Virus record (IMG/VR): IMGVR_UViG_3300021088_000016
Span: 1 to 52,010 of that record
Length of the DNA: 52,010 nt
From: a virus
Reading direction: 5' to 3' (one strand)
The stretch's first letter is position 1. Each line of letters begins with the position of its first letter. Positions 6,441 through 12,143 of the stretch are shown here, piece after piece. A program made the translations under genes and the position numbers. Below the pieces are notes generated by a model. It was not told the origin of the DNA. It was given only the letters and a program-made list of their open reading frames with translations, and did no database searches.

Positions 6441-6504
6441 CGGTAGTACTGTAGCGTTGAGTAAGGGGGGTCCTTCGGGACTCCCCTGTCCTCTTAACCG
6501 TTAT
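6437..6504 (+). promoter_or_regulatory. Nested intergenic RNA hairpin with UUCG tetraloop
   Basis: ATAACGGT (6437-6444) pairs with ACCGTTAT (6497-6504). Within it, GGGGGGTCC-TTCG-GGACTCCCC (6465-6486) forms a nine-pair stem with one wobble and a very stable UUCG loop. It begins in the stop codon region of the 521-aa gene and ends 14 bases before the next ATG. There is no T-run after it, so an mRNA-stabilising, processing or translation-control element is more likely than a terminator. Confidence 0.6.
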
Positions 6505-6518
6505 CGGAGCCACCATCC

Positions 6519-7217
6519 ATGTTCGGCATCAAGAAACCCGCCCTCGTAGTGCCTGATACGCACAACTACAACCTCCAAGAACTGGTTAAAACGGCGGCTG
6601 AACGTAATAAGTTCACGCCAGATATCTGGGAGTTGGAGCGGTCTGAATTCCAACGTGTGTTCATCTACGATGAGATGAAACATGGTCATAGGTCCAATGC
6701 CTTTCTCCCCGAAGAATTAGCTGAGAGAGATGCTACGTGCTACACGGAGAGTTACTTTGTGTTGCATAAGAAGCAACTCGGCCAAGCCAGTCAAGCCATA
6801 GCTACAGATGGCGATGTATGGCCTCATCCCTTTGGGGCTACTGCTGAAAGGGCTAGAATACAGGGAGAGATGTATGTGGTGTTTTCCAGCCACATCCCTG
6901 TCTTGGATACATACCACCAGAATACGATAGAGTTCGAACGTAGACGAGTTCGTATTCTACGCCCATGGAGGCATGTAGTCAAGGCCAAAGATGGTTTCCC
7001 TCTCAACGGAGAGATATTAGAGAGTTTTAAGGCCAGAGGCATCGTGCATTCCATGCGTGGTTGTGCTACCATGGACGCATGGATGTACGTGGGACGCCAG
7101 GAATACTGGGGTGAGCAGTTGGCCAGGCAGTTTACTCCAGTCAAGATGTTCACATCTCCTAATGAACCCTGGTTAAAGGAATACTACGCCTTCACCCAGA
7201 AGGAGTATGAGACGTGA
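6519..7217 (+). CDS. Gamma-glutamylcyclotransferase-like protein (probably non-catalytic)
   Basis: 232 aa. The order of motifs matches the GGCT/AIG2 fold: VFIYDEMKHGHRSN (about 47-60, where family members have a YG-T/S-L-x-x-G strand), RIQGEMYVV...VLD (113-130), FERRRVRI (139-146) and AWMYVG (187-192). The fold normally acts on gamma-glutamyl groups with a Glu in LDxxEG. Here that site reads LDTYHQ with His133, and the YGxL turn is YDEM. The cavity is therefore altered and the protein may be inactive or changed in chemistry. It follows the 521-aa gene after the nested hairpin. Confidence 0.6.
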   Translation: MFGIKKPALVVPDTHNYNLQELVKTAAERNKFTPDIWELERSEFQRVFIYDEMKHGHRSNAFLPEELAERDATCYTESYFVLHKKQLGQASQAIATDGDVWPHPFGATAERARIQGEMYVVFSSHIPVLDTYHQNTIEFERRRVRILRPWRHVVKAKDGFPLNGEILESFKARGIVHSMRGCATMDAWMYVGRQEYWGEQLARQFTPVKMFTSPNEPWLKEYYAFTQKEYET

Positions 7218-7247
7218 GACAGTTGGAGAAAGATTCGTGGAGTATGA

Positions 7248-7451
7248 ATGATGGGTTGGAAACCTATAGCCACTGCACCTAAAGATGCTTCTTGGCATCT
7301 TGTAAGAAACGAAAAGAAGAAGGAATTCCTAGCACATTGGGCTTCTGATTTATCTGGTTCGGAACAACCTCCTTTCCAAGGATGGTTTGAAAGAGTAGGC
7401 GATCTATACTTTTCGCGTCTTGAACCCCAGCCTACAGAATGGTGGGACTAA
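7248..7451 (+). CDS. Small Trp-rich protein (GWKPIATAPKD start)
   Basis: 67 aa starting MMGWKPIATAPKDASWHLV and ending EPQPTEWWD. The pattern W-x-P-I-x-T-A-P-K-D with a terminal W-x-P-x-P...W is common in short proteins of phages and prophages (DUF551-like), whose role is unknown. Its stop overlaps the next start as TAATG, so the two are translationally coupled. Confidence 0.7.
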   Translation: MMGWKPIATAPKDASWHLVRNEKKKEFLAHWASDLSGSEQPPFQGWFERVGDLYFSRLEPQPTEWWD

Positions 7452-7618
7452 TGCGTCATCCCGGTCTCTTTGTAGCTGAGCCAGGTTCTTTACTCGAAAG
7501 GACCTGGCGGAAGCTCGTAGGTCAGGTACGAATACAGGCGAGATACAAGGAAGGTAAGCTTGTATCTTGGTTCTCATATATCGACTATGCGGTCACTTCT
7601 CGGTGGTTTGGAGATTAG
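7451..7618 (+). CDS. Small basic protein, 55 aa
   Basis: ATG at 7451 shares a base with the preceding TAA. The 55 codons (MRHPGLFVAEPG...) end TAG at 7616, three bases before the -35 box of the replication promoter. The protein is basic with aromatic residues near the C-terminus (VSWFSYIDYAVTSRWFGD). No family recognised; coupling and absence of other content in this gap support it. Confidence 0.55.
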   Translation: MRHPGLFVAEPGSLLERTWRKLVGQVRIQARYKEGKLVSWFSYIDYAVTSRWFGD

Positions 7619-7620
7619 AC

Positions 7621-7648
7621 TTGACAAATTAGAAAAAGTGTGTATAAT
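7621..7648 (+). promoter_or_regulatory. Consensus sigma70 promoter of the replication operon
   Basis: Perfect TTGACA (7621-7626) and perfect TATAAT (7643-7648) with a 16-bp spacer. It heads the run of replication genes starting at 7737 and is one of the two strongest promoters seen. Its match to consensus shows that host RNA polymerase reads the phage. Confidence 0.9.
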
Positions 7649-7662
7649 GGCCGAACGGGCCA

Positions 7663-7699
7663 TATATACTTAGTATATAGTTCTTAACCGCTTGGTTAA
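7663..7699 (+). promoter_or_regulatory. Two operator-like palindromes after the replication promoter
   Basis: TATATACttaGTATATA (7663-7679) and TTAACCgcttGGTTAA (7684-7699) are perfect inverted repeats in the ~90-base leader between the promoter and the zinc-ribbon gene. They can act as DNA sites for a dimeric repressor or as leader hairpins. No repressor gene is obvious in the window. Confidence 0.5.
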
Positions 7700-7736
7700 C
7701 CGGAAGGTAGGATAGCGGTAGGTATACGGAGCCCCG

Positions 7737-7907
7737 ATGAGTAAGATGCTTGAACGCCATGTTCCTTGTCCAATGTGCACCAGTTCCGATGCATATTGTG
7801 TATATGCAGATGGACATGGCTATTGTTTTGCTTGCAAAAGATCTAAAAGAGGGTATAATATAGAACCTATTATAATTAATAACAAGAACAAGGAGCCCAA
7901 GTGGTAG
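7737..7907 (+). CDS. Stand-alone primase-type zinc ribbon
   Basis: 56 aa with GGAG five bases before the ATG. Residues 11-34 carry CPMC...DAYCVYADGHGYCFACK, which matches the N-terminal zinc domain of T7 gp4 primase (CPxC, then a GHxYCFxC second half). In T7 this domain reads template sequence for primer synthesis and is fused to the TOPRIM-helicase. Here it stops with TAG seven bases after the helicase start, which is in another frame. It probably works in trans with the helicase, or by a rare -1 shift. Confidence 0.8.
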   Translation: MSKMLERHVPCPMCTSSDAYCVYADGHGYCFACKRSKRGYNIEPIIINNKNKEPKW

Positions 7908-9310
7908 ATGATGAACCAGAGTTCACTTATGAATTTTACGGACGACGAGGCATTACGTCAGAGTGTTTTAGACATTATGGCTGCCAGACTAAAATTAATA
8001 GAGAAGGAAAACCTATCTCCGTTGGGTATAAGTATCCAAACGGGTCGGTTAAAGTTAGAGATTTAGAACAAAAGAACTTCTATTGGTTTGGTTCACCTAC
8101 CCCGGGGTTGTACGGCACAGATATCTTCGCCTCTGGGTCCAATAAATACTGTGTCGTAACAGAAGGAGAAGAGGATGCTCACACCCTTTGGCAAGTTCTT
8201 AAGGTTCCAGCTTGTAGTGTTCAATCTAGCGCTACTGCTCGTCGTGACTGTGTGGCTAGCTTCGATTGGCTATCTGGGTTCGATCGGGTCTACCTATGCT
8301 TCGACAATGATGGACCAGGCCGGGAAGCTCTTGCAAGTGTCGCGAGACTGTTCGACTTCAATAAAGTCTACGTGGTTCGACTCGCAAGAAAGGACGCGAA
8401 CGAACATCTCCAGCACGGAGAAGTAAACGAACTCCAGAACGTCTGGGCTAACGCCAAGCGTTACGTACCGGACAATATCATCTCCACGTTTACGGAGTTC
8501 GAAGATGCTCTGTCCAAGGACACGAGTAAGGGGGTCCCTTATCCATGGCCCACCTTGACTGAGATGACCGGAGGAATAAGGCAATACGAAACAGTCCTTG
8601 TCACCGCTCCTGAAGGTGTAGGTAAGACGGAGTGGATGAAGGCTGTTGAGTACAAACTCTTGAAGGAGACAGATGACAATGTCGGCGCGATCTACATTGA
8701 AGAACCTAAAGAGTGGCACCTCCGAAGCCTTGTCGGTATTGAAAAAGGAGCACCCGTTCATCTTCCAGACCAAGCCCTTCCGGTGGGTGAGCAAGTTGAT
8801 ACCCTCCGAAGCCTACTCAAAAGAGATGAGCGTCTTTTTCTGTACTCTCACTTTGGGTCAGTTGATCCTGACTCTCTCTTGGACACTATTAGGTTTCTGG
8901 TGTCTGCCTGTCTTTGCCGGTATATCCTGTTGGATCATATCACCATGGCTGTTACGGGCCTGGCCGGGGAAGACGAACGACGAGCACTAGACTACCTCAT
9001 GTCCCGGCTCGAGATGATGGTCAAAGAGCTGGGCTTTGCCCTCATAGTAGTGAGCCATGTCAATGACTTTGGACAGACACGTGGCAGCCGGGCTCCTGGA
9101 AAGTTGGCTGATATCCGTATTGATCTTGCCCGTGATGTTCTCAACCCTGATCCACTTATACAGTCCACTATTACCCAGACAATTAGCAAACCTTGTCGCT
9201 TCACTGGTAGGTCTGGTTTTGCTGGATCTATTACTTTTGACTCTCATCGTCGTAAGTTTACCGAACTAGCCAATGACAATGCAGAATGGAAAGGGGTTGC
9301 AAATGGTTGA
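7901..9310 (+). CDS. TOPRIM primase-helicase, T7 gp4-like
   Basis: 469 aa; AAGGAG five bases before GTG fixes the start. The TOPRIM region has VVTEGEEDA (85-93) and CFDNDGPG (133-140), the metal-binding Glu and Asp residues of primases. The RecA-like helicase half has Walker A APEGVGKT (236-243), an EE pair in IYIEEP, Walker B ILLDH (342-346) and sensor VVSHVN (383-388). It unwinds DNA 5' to 3' at the fork and makes primers together with the separate zinc ribbon upstream. The zinc domain is missing from this chain. Overlaps both neighbours. Confidence 0.92.
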   Translation: MVDDEPEFTYEFYGRRGITSECFRHYGCQTKINREGKPISVGYKYPNGSVKVRDLEQKNFYWFGSPTPGLYGTDIFASGSNKYCVVTEGEEDAHTLWQVLKVPACSVQSSATARRDCVASFDWLSGFDRVYLCFDNDGPGREALASVARLFDFNKVYVVRLARKDANEHLQHGEVNELQNVWANAKRYVPDNIISTFTEFEDALSKDTSKGVPYPWPTLTEMTGGIRQYETVLVTAPEGVGKTEWMKAVEYKLLKETDDNVGAIYIEEPKEWHLRSLVGIEKGAPVHLPDQALPVGEQVDTLRSLLKRDERLFLYSHFGSVDPDSLLDTIRFLVSACLCRYILLDHITMAVTGLAGEDERRALDYLMSRLEMMVKELGFALIVVSHVNDFGQTRGSRAPGKLADIRIDLARDVLNPDPLIQSTITQTISKPCRFTGRSGFAGSITFDSHRRKFTELANDNAEWKGVANG

Positions 9311-9503
9311 TGTAGTGTTCATGTCTAATAAGCACCGCACCTTAATCATCGCCAAGACTCCTTTGGCTAAGCTCAAGTTCACGGAGTACCAAGACGTCTA
9401 TAAGAACTCCGCAGGTGACTCCTTCATCATGCGGAGTAACGAGACTGCCCGGGAACTCAAACAAGACTTTATAACCTTGGGTTATATCATTGAGGATAAG
9501 TGA
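9303..9503 (+). CDS. Small replication-operon protein, 66 aa
   Basis: AAAGGGG precedes the ATG at 9303, which lies within the helicase stop region. The product (MVDVVFMSNKHRTLIIAKTPLAKLKF...) looks like a small alpha/beta protein without a recognised family. Its TGA overlaps the glycosylase start. Confidence 0.65.
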   Translation: MVDVVFMSNKHRTLIIAKTPLAKLKFTEYQDVYKNSAGDSFIMRSNETARELKQDFITLGYIIEDK

Positions 9504-10162
9504 TGTGTCTCTCCGAGTGGAAACTCAAGTTCTTTGATACGGGAGAGTGGCAAGTATTAGAGGAGAGACTCCGTGACCGCTTGGAACAAGGTATTGTGGA
9601 TAATCCTGACCGCGGAAATCTATTTGCTGCGCTTGATGCTATATCTCCTGAGAGTGTTAAAGTTGTTATCCTGGGGCAGGACCCGTATCCCACGCATCTA
9701 TTGGCGACTGGGATTGCATTTAGCATCCCGGTTGGGGAAACAAAGATGCCACCGACATTACTTAACATCTTTAAAGAATACTCCAACGACTTAGGGCTTC
9801 CGTTCCCCTCCTCCGGGAGCCTTCTACCGTGGTGTAAGCAGGGAGTTCTTCTCTGGAATGTAATACCTACATGCCAAGAGGGACTACCTGCTTCCCATAG
9901 GGATTGGTGGGAATGGTACTTCTTAACCCAGGAGATACTGGAGAAGGTCGATGCACAAGGAGCTGTTGTGGTTAGCCTTGGTAGCTTTGCTCGTACTTTT
10001 AGTGATGGCATTGAACCATCCCGAGTCCTCTCCCTCTCTCATCCTTCACCCTTGGCAGCACTCAAAGGTAATAGGCCGTTTCTAGGGTCACGGATGTTCT
10101 CCACTATCAATGTCATGCTCGTTAAGCAAGGCATGAAACCTATTGATTGGAGGCTCGAATGA
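9503..10162 (+). CDS. ung: Uracil-DNA glycosylase, family 1
   Basis: 219 aa. GQDPYP (58-63, the catalytic-Asp motif, usually GQDPYH), AFSIP, LLWNVIPT (116-123) and HPSPLA (180-185, the leucine-intercalation motif) are in family order. The enzyme flips out and cuts the bond of uracil in DNA, starting base-excision repair. The last motif residue of GQDPYH is Pro here, also seen in divergent phage forms. Its place after the helicase suggests removal of uracil from replicating phage DNA or attack on uracil-containing DNA. Start at ATG 9503 (TGATG overlap). Confidence 0.92.
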   Translation: MCLSEWKLKFFDTGEWQVLEERLRDRLEQGIVDNPDRGNLFAALDAISPESVKVVILGQDPYPTHLLATGIAFSIPVGETKMPPTLLNIFKEYSNDLGLPFPSSGSLLPWCKQGVLLWNVIPTCQEGLPASHRDWWEWYFLTQEILEKVDAQGAVVVSLGSFARTFSDGIEPSRVLSLSHPSPLAALKGNRPFLGSRMFSTINVMLVKQGMKPIDWRLE

Positions 10163-10326
10163 ACCTCTTATCCAATCATTGGCTGAAGATGGAGATGGAA
10201 CGTGCATGGAGAGAAACTTCATGTTTATGTCCTAATCATTTAGTTCGTTGGAATCAAGAGGGATTAGGCTGGAGGTTTTCAAATTGGTTATTTTATATGC
10301 GCGGTACACGGAGGGTTTGGAAATGA
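10159..10326 (+). CDS. Small Trp/Arg-rich protein, 55 aa
   Basis: ATGA overlap with the glycosylase stop at both ends: it begins at 10159 and ends in a TGA that overlaps the next ATG. Sequence MNLLSNHWLKMEMERAWR... is amphipathic and basic, with CLCPNH in the middle. Unknown function. Confidence 0.6.
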   Translation: MNLLSNHWLKMEMERAWRETSCLCPNHLVRWNQEGLGWRFSNWLFYMRGTRRVWK

Positions 10327-10604
10327 GTGAACCGAGATTAGCAGTTAATAACGACTTAGGGCCTGGTCCTCCTCATCGGACTAAGGATTGGGTAACTCCT
10401 TTATCCGTAGGAACTAGATTCCTGTGTATGGACAAAGTAACCAAAGGAATATTAGCCCTAGAGATATTAGCTCGTAGTCCGAAAGGGTATGTCTGTTTGA
10501 TTGATACTGGAGATGACAGCATCGTATGGCACGATCCAACTATGTTCTGTCATCAGAAGGACTTTTTAGATCTACTTGGAGAATACCATGGGAACTGTGA
10601 TTGA
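10323..10604 (+). CDS. Small acidic/beta protein, 93 aa
   Basis: The ATG at 10323 overlaps the previous TGA, preferred to the longer frame that starts inside the upstream gene. It reads MSEPRLAVNNDLGPG..., with TRFLCMDKVTKGILALEILAR and a Gly/Asp turn (YVCLIDTGDDSIVWHD), suggesting a small beta-sheet domain. No family recognised. Confidence 0.65.
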   Translation: MSEPRLAVNNDLGPGPPHRTKDWVTPLSVGTRFLCMDKVTKGILALEILARSPKGYVCLIDTGDDSIVWHDPTMFCHQKDFLDLLGEYHGNCD

Positions 10605-10746
10605 TTTTAATACCTTTAACACTTTGTCTCTACTGAGAAATTCTGTTAAATGGTTTAAGGAACACAATAAAGAGGGTATCTTTGACCCGGCTATTAAGGT
10701 TGAAGAAGGCGCTTACCAAGAGTATTTGAGAGCCGCCAGACAATGA
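10588..10746 (+). CDS. Small protein, 52 aa
   Basis: ATG at 10588 lies inside the end of the previous gene; TGA at 10744 overlaps the next ATG. The product is MGTVIDFNTFNTLSLLRNSVKWFKEHNKE..., mixed charged and helical. Supported by tight packing on both sides; unknown function. Confidence 0.6.
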   Translation: MGTVIDFNTFNTLSLLRNSVKWFKEHNKEGIFDPAIKVEEGAYQEYLRAARQ

Positions 10747-10904
10747 GTATTCTCGCTCAAGAATTAAACGATAAAGTCATGGATTTAGTCCGGGATGGGC
10801 TGAGAGGGTTCTGCGACAACGAAATTCTACTAAGCTGTATGACTATCGCCGTAATTCGTAACATCAACGAAGCTGGGTACAAAATAGGAGTTAGTCATGT
10901 TTAA
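10743..10904 (+). CDS. Small helical protein, 53 aa
   Basis: ATGA overlap with the previous stop; ends TAA at 10902 inside the next gene. MSILAQELNDKVMDLVRDGLR... is predicted helical, with two Cys (GFCDN and LSCM). Unknown function. Confidence 0.6.
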   Translation: MSILAQELNDKVMDLVRDGLRGFCDNEILLSCMTIAVIRNINEAGYKIGVSHV

Positions 10905-11136
10905 AGATGTTAAGGTTGGGGACGTAGTCTGTAGAGAGTTCTGCGGCAGACAACTCATGAAGGTTACTGCCGTGGATGATGAACTCATTACCGCAGGGAT
11001 GGGTTGGCAGTTCAATCGTGAAGACGGTCACGAGTGGGACCCAGATGTTCCCTCCATTGGAAGTATGTCTCGCTTAGTTAAACTTACTGAAGAAGAGCAG
11101 AAGAAGGCCGACAAATGGTTAGCTGCATCCAAATAA
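10897..11136 (+). CDS. Small beta-barrel-like protein, 79 aa
   Basis: AGGAG seven bases before ATG. MFKDVKVGDVVCREFCGRQLMKVTAVDDELITAG resembles the short SH3-like or KOW-like barrels used by many small phage proteins (KVGDxV...xxVTxVxDxxI), followed by a Lys/Glu tail. That fold is inferred from pattern only. Confidence 0.7.
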   Translation: MFKDVKVGDVVCREFCGRQLMKVTAVDDELITAGMGWQFNREDGHEWDPDVPSIGSMSRLVKLTEEEQKKADKWLAASK

Positions 11137-11148
11137 AGGAGGTTGGCT

Positions 11149-11814
11149 ATGCTCCGGGGAATATGGGTAAGCATACTTCTTCTTGCAACAATCGGGGGGA
11201 CAGATGCACACACAAGATACAGCACTGATGTACATAGTAGCCCTAATAGCTGGGCTGACTGGGTTAGGGCTCCTGCAAAGCAGGCAACCGTTGAGCACCA
11301 CGGAGAGCGAAGCAGTCATCGAGTGCATAGGGGACGCACACGATCTGGACACACAACCGTTCCAGTACTTCCCTCAGGCTCGGGAGACTTGGTTACTGTC
11401 CCCACAGCCGCTGGCATTGCAATCACCGTTCAAAGAAAATTAGTACCCAACTTCCAAGGATTTGTTGACGACTTAGTGAAAATAGGGTATACGCCCAAAC
11501 ACATAGGGTGTTGGGCACCCGTTGGTACACACGTACGAAACTCTAATCACTACCATGGAGGTGCCTGTGACTTCGACCAAACAGGGTGGGGCCGAACTGC
11601 TCCTCAAATGTACCATATCGCTAGTTTGGCGAGCAAGTGGGGGCTTCGAGATGGTTGTTCATTCAGACGATCAGACTGTGGGCATGTCGATGATGGAACA
11701 AATATTGGTTGGAAGCATCCGAATAATCTTATTGCCCGATATGTTGATTATCAAACCACCCCCGTCCCCGTCGTCAGACGATACCCTGCAATAATTGATA
11801 ATTTTGAGGAATGA
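11149..11814 (+). CDS. Secreted M15-type peptidase (probable peptidoglycan endopeptidase)
   Basis: 221 aa; AAAGGAGG six bases before the ATG at 11149. Residues 1-20 (MLRGIWVSILLLATIGGTDA) form a signal peptide or anchor. Residues 21-90 are Arg/His/Ser-rich and low in structure. The C-terminal half has SNHYHGGACD (132-141), an exact match to the S-x-H-x-x-G-x-A-x-D zinc motif of VanY/M15 peptidases, and a later His in CGHVD (H179). It would cut peptide cross-links in the periplasm or cell wall. It is separate from the late lysis cassette and rightward, so it may act early or in another step. A second frame is nested in its N-terminal third. Confidence 0.8.
   Translation: MLRGIWVSILLLATIGGTDAHTRYSTDVHSSPNSWADWVRAPAKQATVEHHGERSSHRVHRGRTRSGHTTVPVLPSGSGDLVTVPTAAGIAITVQRKLVPNFQGFVDDLVKIGYTPKHIGCWAPVGTHVRNSNHYHGGACDFDQTGWGRTAPQMYHIASLASKWGLRDGCSFRRSDCGHVDDGTNIGWKHPNNLIARYVDYQTTPVPVVRRYPAIIDNFEE
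11204..11443 (+). CDS. Possible nested membrane protein inside the peptidase gene
   Basis: In another frame, ATG at 11204 follows GGGGGA by three bases and opens 79 codons. They contain a clear hydrophobic helix (LMYIVALIAGLTGLGLL, about 9-25) and a polar C-terminus. It overlaps only the low-complexity linker of the peptidase, where a second coding layer would be tolerated. A small membrane protein over a cell-wall hydrolase suggests a holin- or spanin-like role, but chance cannot be excluded. Confidence 0.4.
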   Translation: MHTQDTALMYIVALIAGLTGLGLLQSRQPLSTTESEAVIECIGDAHDLDTQPFQYFPQARETWLLSPQPLALQSPFKEN

Positions 11815-11895
11815 ATGATTATCTCCTGGCGGGACGCATGTGCCCGTAAAGCAATGATCTGTCTCGCTGGTCGCGCGGGAGACAGGGAGTTTTGA
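11815..11895 (+). CDS. Micro-ORF, 26 aa
   Basis: The ATG directly follows the peptidase stop; the frame MIISWRDACARKAMICLAG... ends TGA at 11893. It may serve only to couple translation between its neighbours. Low support. Confidence 0.35.
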   Translation: MIISWRDACARKAMICLAGRAGDREF

Positions 11896-12143
11896 AGAGC
11901 CGCTTGCTTTGCATCGGCCCGTTGTCTAGAGATGTAAAGAAATATAAGTATCGGCTACCCAGGAGATATTCATTGTCGTATAAAACATTAAAGCGTAGAT
12001 TGCAAAGAAAGAAAAGAGCCGCCAATTTAAAGTGGTGGGCAGACTACCGCAGAGAAGAAGCGGATCGAGCATTTAAGGATTGGAAGTTAGTTAATGAACA
12101 TTTATTAGAGATTAATCGACTTGAAATGCGTAGTGGACATTGA
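11892..12143 (+). CDS. Strongly basic small protein, 83 aa
   Basis: A TTG at 11892, preceded by AGGGAG and overlapping the micro-ORF stop, opens the frame. The protein is packed with Lys, Arg and Tyr (DVKKYKYRLPRRYSLSYKTL, then KRRLQRKKRAANLKWWADYRR), then a helical tail. It is likely to bind nucleic acid and sits just before DNA polymerase, overlapping its start. No ATG is available in frame. Confidence 0.6.
   Translation: MKSRLLCIGPLSRDVKKYKYRLPRRYSLSYKTLKRRLQRKKRAANLKWWADYRREEADRAFKDWKLVNEHLLEINRLEMRSGH

Noticed and set aside
7883-7907. Classical slippery heptamer for a -1 frameshift fusing zinc ribbon and helicase
   Set aside because: The only window free of stops in the -1 frame lacks an X-XXY-YYZ heptamer and a downstream knot is not evident; a strong independent helicase start exists, so programmed shifting is not claimed.
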